This document shows, one piece after another, positions 1 through 6,762 of a stretch of 64,000 bases of DNA. The stretch lies in assembly GCA_009909005.1 (NCBI GenBank), contig JAAAOG010000127.1, positions 1-64,000 on the forward strand, written 5' to 3'. This DNA is from Alphaproteobacteria bacterium (GTDB taxonomy: Bacteria > Pseudomonadota > Alphaproteobacteria > DSM-16000 > Inquilinaceae). Each line of letters begins with the position of its first letter. Position 1 is the first letter of the stretch. The notes beneath the pieces are model-generated. The model did not search any database. It had not been told where the DNA came from and saw nothing but the letters and a program-made list of their open reading frames with translations. Position numbers and translations under genes: made by a program.

Positions 1-104
1 TCTCGCCGCCGGACATCCCGTCAATCGCCTCGACGACCTGCTACCCTGGGCCCACACGCCCGCCCCTGCCGCTCCCACCACCGTGGCCTGAAAACAACGC
101 TTAC
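1..104 (+). mobile_element. 3' end of an IS66-family insertion sequence
   Basis: The window opens inside an IS66-type element. A transposase reading frame ends at 91, and thirteen bases later CGCTTAC (98-104) is the inverse of the GTAAGCG that starts IS66-family terminal repeats, so the right end is placed at 104. The next eight bases (105-112) would be one copy of the 8-bp target duplication typical of the family. The other copy lies outside the window. The element end is inferred from the short motif and family knowledge. Confidence 0.6.
2..91 (+). CDS. tnpC: IS66-family transposase TnpC, C-terminal end (partial)
   Basis: Only the last 29 residues are in the window. They contain HPVNRLDDLLPW, which matches the well-conserved C-terminal signature of IS66 TnpC proteins (HPINRIDELLPW type). 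After this come a short Ala/Pro/Thr tail and TGA. The protein is the DDE transposase of the element. Completeness upstream cannot be judged. The frame is open from the first base and there is no competing reading. Confidence 0.65.
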   Translation, partial: LAAGHPVNRLDDLLPWAHTPAPAAPTTVA

Positions 105-413
105 GTCATTTCCGGGGAGCAGTACATTGAGGTAGAGAGCTTTATGGGGATTCGGCTCAGATTCCAGCAGCTGTCGCCTTGACCATTTGCCCCCGGGCGC
201 CGCAACAACAGCCAAGAGAACGTCCAGACGAAGATTTGGCGGCCCGGCGACGATCACCGGAATAAAGCTTATCCCGGCCGCTAAGCTGTTCAACCAACCA
301 GGACCAGCATCATGTTTCCTTTATCGAGCAGTAAGGCAAATAACCGGAACAGATGCTCCCCGTCCTGGGGTCTGGGTCAAGACATCCACCCAGACCCTTT
401 TATTGACCGCTGC
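105..413. other. Intergenic stretch after the IS66 end
   Basis: No supported gene is seen in these roughly 310 bases. Short open frames on both strands have no recognisable motif and poor start sites. The only clear structure is the hairpin at 368-401. The stretch separates the IS66 end from the minus-strand PAS gene. Confidence 0.5.
368..401 (+). terminator. Intrinsic terminator-like hairpin
   Basis: GGGTCTGGGT (368-377) pairs perfectly with ACCCAGACCC (388-397) around a ten-base loop, and the stem is followed by TTTT. The polarity fits termination of plus-strand transcripts, for example read-through from the IS66 element. It also lies just past the stop of the minus-strand PAS gene. Confidence 0.6.
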
Positions 414-812
414 TTAAATAACTGTTCCCGCCCGCTGGATCGAAACCCAGCCGGTAATCTCTTCGCCCACTTTTATCGGCAGTACCCGCCAGTGCATGAT
501 GAATGGCGTACCATCCTTCTTGTAATTGATCGCTTTGCCTTCGAACGTCCCGCCCGACTTGAGCGCGACGGAAAGCCTGGAAATGACCTTGGCGTCGGTG
601 CCCGGACCTTGCAGTATCCGGGGGGTTTTGCCAATGACCGAACAAGGATCATGGCCGGTAAGCTGTTCGAATGCCTCGTTCGCGTAGATGATCTTTTCCT
701 CCTGCGAAGAGTCGGTAATCAAGACCGAGTCAAAACTATTATCTGTCAAGACCCTAAGCAACGCCATGCCGGCATCAGCTCGGTTCAGCAGCTCTTTGTA
801 TGTGGTGACCAT
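414..812 (-). CDS. Single-domain PAS/LOV-like protein
   Basis: This is a 132-residue protein that is essentially one PAS domain, likely a small sensor or signalling module. Visible PAS features are IIYANEAFEQLTGH and GKTPRILQGPGTD, then a beta-strand region ending GWVSIQRA. The second motif corresponds to the NCRFLQG segment of LOV photosensors, but the flavin-binding Cys is replaced by Pro, so LOV photochemistry is not expected. The start at 812 is chosen because AGAGGAAGG lies just upstream; the open frame extends further but without PAS character. No output domain is present, so it may act in trans. A small membrane-protein gene lies upstream on the same strand. Confidence 0.75.
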   Translation of the reverse strand: MVTTYKELLNRADAGMALLRVLTDNSFDSVLITDSSQEEKIIYANEAFEQLTGHDPCSVIGKTPRILQGPGTDAKVISRLSVALKSGGTFEGKAINYKKDGTPFIMHWRVLPIKVGEEITGWVSIQRAGTVI

Positions 813-906
813 TGTGCCTTCCTCTCCGAAGATTTTGCGTGGCCGGCGGCCATTCCGGCCGTAAGCTGGCCATCGGCGTGTGTGTGTGTGAAGTCCCACG
901 TCGGAA

Positions 907-1203
907 CTATTTTGTCCGCCGGTAAGCACCACGGACGAACAGGTCCGGTTTTGCGGCAGCTGTTGTCCAAGTTGCGACCGTGATTGCTGCGGCCGCTATG
1001 GGAACAGTATGGCCGAGGACGCTATAGGCCAGGAACGTGTAACTCCCGGTCGCCACCGCAAAGGCTACCGCCCACATTAACCCCAAGGCCTGCAAAACAT
1101 AATGCCGGATAGCGACATCAGGTATGTGACGGAGAGGGCTGACTTCGTGGTTGAACAAGAAATTCCAACACTGGACAACAAACGTCCTCATGGGCGTAAA
1201 CAT
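907..1203 (-). CDS. Small membrane protein of unknown function
   Basis: This 98-residue protein is not recognised. It has a basic/aromatic N-terminal part followed by two predicted membrane segments, around residues 37-58 and 62-82, and a short positively charged tail. The start at 1203 is supported by GGAGG seven bases upstream. It precedes the PAS gene on the same strand with about 95 bases between them, so co-transcription is possible. Its size and topology give no specific role. Confidence 0.5.
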   Translation of the reverse strand: MFTPMRTFVVQCWNFLFNHEVSPLRHIPDVAIRHYVLQALGLMWAVAFAVATGSYTFLAYSVLGHTVPIAAAAITVATWTTAAAKPDLFVRGAYRRTK

Positions 1204-1357
1204 GGGGCATCCTCCGGTCATCATTTGCCTTTCTTACGTCCATATCAGCCGCGCGGATCACGTCATCTGGCGATCGCGTCTCCGGCTATGTCCGGGACCG
1301 GGCCAACCACGGCAAGCAGCGCATCGATATAGAGGGTTTCCCGTTCAAAAAGTCGGT

Positions 1358-1423
1358 CACCGCCGCGCCGAGGACCGTGTAGTCCATCCGTTCGGTGCTG
1401 CCCATGGCGCCCATGGTGACCTC
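1358..1423 (-). pseudogene. Fragment resembling a class III adenylate/guanylate cyclase
   Basis: Read on the minus strand, this stretch gives MGAMGSTERMDYTVLG, very like the GxxGSxxRMDYTVxGDxVNLAARL region of class III nucleotide cyclases. The resemblance stops abruptly on both sides, and the frame then runs into unrelated residues. It abuts the point where the surface-protein remnant on the other strand begins. It is interpreted as a recombination scrap. The call rests on one motif recognised from memory. Confidence 0.4.
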
Positions 1424-4145
1424 AACCAGACGTCATTCGGCGGCACCTACACCATTCAGGAAGGCGAGACCGACAGCGCCGACCTCACCGTCACCGCCGT
1501 CAGCCTGACCGGCGGCGCCACGCTGGCGGCCAACGACGACGGCGTGCCGGCCGACCTTTCCCTGCCCGCCGGGCAGAACCTGGGCGACAACCAGAACATC
1601 GTGGTCGACGCCAGCACGCCGGCCGCCCTGCTGCCGGACCTGAACGCCGCGTCCGACACCGGCAGCAGCGACACCGACAACCTGACCAATATCGCCACGC
1701 CGACCGTATCCGGCACCACCGAGGCCGGGGCGACGGTCAACGTGCGGGTCGGCGGCGCCAGCGTCGGCACCACCACGGCGGACGGCACCGGGGCCTGGAC
1801 CTTCACTTTCGACCCGGGCGACCTGAGCGAGGGCGCCAACACCATCGACATCATCGCCAGCGACGTCGTCAACACCAGCGCCGACTCCCCCGACCTGACT
1901 GTCACCCTCGACACAACCGTCCCGACGGCCGTCGACGACACGACGGCGAGCGTCGGAGAGGGTGACGGCGACACGGCCCTGACCGGGGTCAACGGCTCAG
2001 GCGACAACCTCGCGGACAATGACATCGACGCCGACGGGACCACCCTCGTCGCAGCGGTCGCCGGCATGGCCGGCACTGTCGGCCTCCCGACAGCGGGGGA
2101 CAATGGCGGGCTGTTCACGGTGAATGCCGGCGGCACGGCCAGCTTCGACCCGAGCGGCGCGTTCGAGGCTCTGGCGGGCGCTGCCATGGATACGAGCTCG
2201 GTGACCGTCACGATTCAGGACAGCGCAGGCAATACCGCGGACTCCACCCTCACCGTTACGGTCAACGGCGCCAACGACGCGCCCTCAGGGGCGGACAATA
2301 CGGTCTCGACGGGCCGACCGGATCCTCACCATCAACGAGGCGGATTTCGGCTTCACCGACCCGGATGCCGGCGACATGCTGGCCCAGGTCACGATCAACA
2401 CGCTGCCGGCCGGCGGCACGCTGTTCCTCGATACCGGCACCGACAACGGAGCGCTGGATACCGGTGAAGAAGTGTCGGCAAGTGATATGGTCGGCATTGC
2501 CGATATTCAGAACGGCGATCTGCTCTACGACCCGGGAGCCGCCGGGACCGAGACCCTGACCTTCACCGTCAATGACGGGACCGTCGACGCGGCCGCTGCC
2601 AACACTCTGACCATCCCGGCCCGGCCGCAGTCGGTGCCGGACGACGAGCCCGTCCAATTCACCATCACCCTCGGCGACGGCGATGCCGACGGCGACGGCA
2701 TGGACGATGACGGCCGCGAGACGGTCACCATTATCGACGTGACCAATCTGCTCGGCCCCGACGGCGAGCTCACCGGGCCGGTCACCATCACGGTCAACGG
2801 CGACGGCCCGGTCTTCATCCGCGGCGCCGGCACTTTCTCCGGCGGCAGCGAGGAGCTCAGCGACGACGATGTCCCGGACGTCGACATCATCCAGGGCGAC
2901 GGCAGCCCGCAGGTGCTGTTCTTCGGCCCCGGCGACGATTTCGTCAACGGCGCCGGCGGCAATGACCGGGTCTCCTCGGCCGGCGGCAGCGATTTCCTGG
3001 ACGGCTCCAGCGGCAACGACACCGTCGACGGCGGCGCCGATAACGACACGCTGATCGGCGGCGGCGGCAACGACCTGATCCATGGCGGGACCGGCGCGGA
3101 CATCGCACGGTTCGACGGGGCGGCGACCGGCTTCGAGGTGACCACGTCGGTGTTCGGCTACCGGGTGAGCGACCAGCGGGACACCGGCACCCTCGGCCGC
3201 GACACGCTGGTGTCGGTCGAAAGCCTTGAGTTCACCGACGGCAGCGAGGCCGTGGCGGCGCGCGCCGCCAACGGCTTCACCCTGTTCGCCGTGGCCGGCA
3301 GCGGCCTGGCGCAGCAGAGCCTGCTGCCCGGCAGCGAAGTCCGGCTGGTCGATGCACCCGGCGCCCAGACCTACGACGTGCCGCTGGGTGCGACGCTGGG
3401 GCTGATCGGGGTCTCGGGGACCAACACCATCAATCTCGAAGGCGAGACGGCGGACTATGTGGTGCTGGCTGAGGGCACCCGCTTCGTGCTGGTCGGGCCG
3501 GAGGGCGGGGGCCTCGCCCTGGTGCCGGACACCGCGCCGCAGACCCTGGTCTTCGCCGACGGCGCGCTGGCTCTGTCGATCGAGACCGGCAGCATGCTGC
3601 CGGGTGGCGAGCTGGTGCCCGACGCCCTGTCGCCGATCGCCGCGACGCCGGATGGCGGCACGACCTCGGCGGCGGTTTTCGACGGGTCGGTCGCGGGCGA
3701 TGCCGGGCCGGCGGGGTCGGCGAATTTCTTCGCAGCCCTGGTCGCCGGCGCCCCGGCGCAGCTGCTCAGGGCCGGCACCCAGGCGAAGCTGATCGATGCG
3801 CCAGGCCCCGACGACTTCCACATTGCCGAAGGGGCGGGGCTGTCGCTCAGCGGCGTGGCCGGGGCGAACGTCTTCCGCTTCCAGCAGGTCTCGACCGAAT
3901 TCACCGCGGCGCTCAACGGCGGCACGCTGGTGCTTACCGCTGCTGACGGCGCAGTGACGCGGCTGCCCGCCGACAGCGATCCGCAGACCCTGGTCTTCGC
4001 CGACGGCGCCGCGGCACTCACGATCAGCGGCGACCAACTTTTGCTTGGAGAGACACCGGTCGACGCCACGCCGGCTGAGATCGCCGCGACGTTGGATGCC
4101 GGCATCACCTCCGAAGCCGCCTTCGGCCCAGACTGGCTACTGTAA
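1424..4145 (+). pseudogene. RTX/cadherin-like surface or secreted protein, 5'-truncated and frameshifted
   Basis: This is the remnant of a large repetitive secreted protein. The first part (to about 2315) encodes Ig-like/cadherin-like repeats ending in a VNGANDAP motif. The reading frame then shifts near 2312-2322 and continues with a further tandem-repeat domain to TGA-less readthrough at 4145. RTX-type calcium-binding nonapeptides (GGxGNDxLxGG pattern) occupy about 2925-3105. The C-terminal third contains two related copies of a roughly 130-residue unit, starting near 3274 and 3727. There is no credible start codon or signal upstream of 1424, where cyclase-like scraps abut. Such proteins are normally exported by type I secretion, and no secretion genes are present here. 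It is probably non-functional as it stands. Confidence 0.75.
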
Positions 4146-4805
4146 GTGAGGACCCTCGTCGATCTATCAAGGAGATGATGGGGCCACGAAAGCAACGATG
4201 TGATCAAAGTTTGCCTAGCGGAGATCCGCGACCATGCCGTACGGTTAGCTAGTAAAGGCTGAGAGCAACAAGCCGAGCACAGGCCGAGGTGGGAAGCGGT
4301 TTTTTTACTCAATGCGAAGCAGCGATGCCCTTGGGTGTTGTTCATGGCTGTAGAAGCAGCGAGGGTATTTACCAGATCCTCGCTGCTGTTGTTGCCATTC
4401 TTTAAGCCAGGAGCCAGAGAACGTTGGATTCCGGGTCCGCCCCCTCCGCCAGGTCTCTTGCGGGCCATCCCGAACTTGGCTTTGCGGTGTGCACTGTCAA
4501 GCGATGCCCGCCCTTTATCGATTCCATGTCCGCCGGCTTCCTGATGCCGCTGCCCGCGGACATCCGGGTGTGCGATGGGACCTTCGCCTGGGACTTGGCC
4601 CCCGGTCGGCGGCACAGGCACGGACAGCCGCGCGCCGCCCGGCCTCCACACCAACAGCCAGGCGGCCGGCACGCCTTCGAACTCTCCGTCGAAACGCTGA
4701 CCGGCGAGACCGCCGCCCGCTTCGCCGAGACCGAGCGCGCCGTGGCGCGCGAGCCCGGCGCCGACAAGGACCGGTTCGACGCGCCGAATGGCTGTCGGGC
4801 GATTG
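4146..4805. other. Gene-poor stretch between surface-protein remnant and glycosyltransferase
   Basis: No intact gene is supported. The stretch includes the short coding-like fragment at 4478-4603. An open frame continues past it to 4849 but shows no further recognisable motif. The lower-GC part (4200-4400) holds nothing I can identify. Confidence 0.5.
4478..4603 (+). pseudogene. Fragment of a conserved hypothetical protein
   Basis: Forty-two residues read GFAVCTVKRCPPF, then IDSMSAGFLMPLPADIRV, then CDGTFAWDLAP. This CPPFxDxMsxGFLMPLPxDxRVxxGxFxWD pattern is, as far as I recall, the core of a widespread hypothetical family (DUF6065-like). No start, flanking domain or conserved continuation is present, so it is a remnant. 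The family assignment is from memory and not certain. Confidence 0.35.
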
Positions 4806-6029
4806 TCATCCGACCGACGGCGGAATCCGGCCGGCTGCCATGTCGGTGATCAACCGGATGGCTTTCGGCCCGCTCACTGCACGATCGAAGGCCTCGGCGG
4901 CAGCGAGGGCGGCCCGGCTGGCCTCTTCATAGAAAATATCGTCGTCGAGGAGCCTGGCGAGCGTCTCCAGCCAGGGCCGGGCCTCGGCCGGCTCGGCAAG
5001 GGCATAGGTCTCGGCCGAACAGGAAGCCGGCGGGTCGAAGAGAAAGCCGCCGCCGTTCAGCTGCTCGGGCAGCCCGCCCCGGCGGGTGGCCAGAACGGGG
5101 ATGCCGCTCAGCTGCGCCTCCGCTGCGACACGCCCCGCCGCCTCAAACCAGAGGGACGGCATCAGGATGGCAGCCGTGCGAGCATAGATGCGCCGCATGT
5201 CCGCCTGATTGCGCAGCCACCACACATTCGCGAACCGGGACAAATCATAACCGGCCGCAGCCAGTTCGGCAGGCGAACCCCGTCCCTCGGTGATGACGAA
5301 CGTCATGTCGGGTCGCTCACGGTAAGCCATGACGATCAGGCGCGCCACCAGCCCGACGCCTTTGGGCGGTGTCGGGTTGAAAAAGCCGATCAGCCCCGTC
5401 CGCCGGCCGGCCACCCGGGCCGGGATATCGTCGGGCCGCGTGGGCACATGGAAATCCGGTCCGATCAGCGTTCGCAGGACATAGGCAGAGAATCGGAAAC
5501 GGTCGCGATACAACGCCGCCAGAGCCGCGCTCGGGCAAATGACATAGTCGCCGGGTTTGAAATGGCCCGGATCACGGTACGTCGCATTGGCGATGTACTG
5601 GCAAAAGCGGCGGCCGGCGCCGCGCACCAGCGCCTGCAGCTGCCGGGAAAAGGCTGACGAGCCGTAGGAAAGAACCAGGTCCGGGTCCCAGTCGGCCAGT
5701 TCGTCGGCGGCCAGCTGCAGGAACGCCGCGGCCTCGCCTTCCGTCATCCGTTGCGGAGCCTGTGTCCAGCGTGTGCGCAGGATTCGGTGCCGGACACCCT
5801 GCAGCTCCACGGCCAGCACCCTGCCGATGGCATCGGCATCATTGGCGCGCGGGCCAAGCACGGTTTTCAGGGGAAAGGGCTCGGGCGTATCGAAGAGGGT
5901 GGCACAAACGCTGGCGCCATGCAGGCCGGCGGCCGCCAGGCATTCCAGCAGCGCCTTGATTTCGATCGCCGCGCCGCTCGACCGGTCGAGGACGCACATC
6001 GGCGACAGGAACATCACCCGCAGGCTCAC
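4806..6029 (-). CDS. Glycosyltransferase, GT4/GT-B fold
   Basis: This 407-residue protein is predicted to transfer a sugar from a nucleotide donor, probably in surface polysaccharide or glycoconjugate synthesis. The C-terminal Rossmann half shows GLIGFFNPTPPKGV, a phosphate-binding-type turn, and then MPSLWFEAAGRVAAEAQLSGIPVLAT, the E-x7-E region of GT4 enzymes, followed by GGLPEQLNGGGFLFDPP. The N-terminal half begins at MFLSPMCV and holds the SGAAIEIKALLECLAA acceptor-side helix. The GTG start at 6029 has GGAG eight bases upstream; an ATG 15 bases further in is the alternative. It stands alone among degraded surface-protein genes, so its acceptor is unknown. Confidence 0.75.
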   Translation of the reverse strand: MSLRVMFLSPMCVLDRSSGAAIEIKALLECLAAAGLHGASVCATLFDTPEPFPLKTVLGPRANDADAIGRVLAVELQGVRHRILRTRWTQAPQRMTEGEAAAFLQLAADELADWDPDLVLSYGSSAFSRQLQALVRGAGRRFCQYIANATYRDPGHFKPGDYVICPSAALAALYRDRFRFSAYVLRTLIGPDFHVPTRPDDIPARVAGRRTGLIGFFNPTPPKGVGLVARLIVMAYRERPDMTFVITEGRGSPAELAAAGYDLSRFANVWWLRNQADMRRIYARTAAILMPSLWFEAAGRVAAEAQLSGIPVLATRRGGLPEQLNGGGFLFDPPASCSAETYALAEPAEARPWLETLARLLDDDIFYEEASRAALAAAEAFDRAVSGPKAIRLITDMAAGRIPPSVG

Positions 6030-6420
6030 CTGGTCACTCCGTCCCGTCCTCGTGCAGGGGCGCAACAGCCGCAGGGGGCATGGCGCCAATCCCGCTTGGC
6101 AATATCCTGCGACAAAATACCGCATGCCTTTCTGTCTCAATCACGACGGCACAAAAAAGCATGTTCTTCAATAATTTCGCGTCAATGCCTAAGCCGCTGT
6201 CTAAAATGCGGCGCAGTTCGCTGTTCACGTGACTATAGACCGCGACACTCGGAGTCTGTTGTATTTCAAGACTGGAAAAGCGAGTAAGGCCGCTGCGAAA
6301 CATTCGCACGCGCGAAATTCGACTACGAGTTCCGGGAAAAACCGACTGCCAGGATTTTTCTACTGTTGCGACGCAGCTGCTACTGTCAAACGAAAAAACA
6401 AAAATCGGGAGGATTATTTC
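6030..6420. other. Intergenic region upstream of the second surface-protein locus
   Basis: This is AT-richer than its surroundings. It separates the divergent glycosyltransferase and surface-protein genes and must hold their promoters, but I see no convincing -35/-10 pair. The strong GGGAGG at about 6408-6413 is the ribosome-binding site of the 6421 reading frame. Confidence 0.4.
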
Positions 6421-6717
6421 ATGGCGCAGTATGAAGTCACAATCCTGACCGACACCATCGACATCGATGCCAATGCCGATGAGGACGGAGAACCCGCAAC
6501 CTGGATTGAAGCCCTGGTAGATATTCTCGGACTCTGGCGAGTCTTCGAAATTTCGAGTGGTGCCGATGTCGTCACGTTCGCCGGACTCATCATCACCGGC
6601 AGGGCGACTCAGGACGGCAGTCGAGGCGGCGGGGTTTCCGGTGATGCAACACTGGTCGATTCAATCGTGCTGGATAACGAGGCTGGCCGCGGCAGAGACG
6701 TCGCCCAAGTGGCCTGA
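6421..6717 (+). pseudogene. N-terminal fragment of a beta-helix (CSLREA-type) surface protein
   Basis: The 98-residue frame has a strong GGGAGG ribosome-binding site. It starts MAQYEVTILTDTID, as proteins with a right-handed beta-helix often do. It then jumps straight to DANADEDGEPATW, and to RVFEISSGADVVTFAGLIITG, which parallel the helix region of the downstream gene (about 9049-9190: IDANADGDDDPTTW and RVFEIAEDLTVTL). The LREAL segment that normally lies between is missing, and the frame ends early. It therefore looks like a partial duplicate with an internal deletion. Confidence 0.6.
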
Positions 6718-6762
6718 TAATCTCCGTATGGAAGCAGTTAAGATCGCTTGGGAGGCGATACG

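Noticed and set aside
2262-4037. 591-residue minus-strand frame opposite the RTX remnant
   Set aside because: It is the antisense of a GC-rich repetitive coding region, with Arg/Gly/Asp-heavy composition and no motif. The plus strand carries clear RTX and cadherin-like motifs.
4424-4849. Full 141-residue frame containing the conserved fragment
   Set aside because: Only 4478-4603 has recognisable content. The rest reads as out-of-frame filler and overlaps the glycosyltransferase 3' end.
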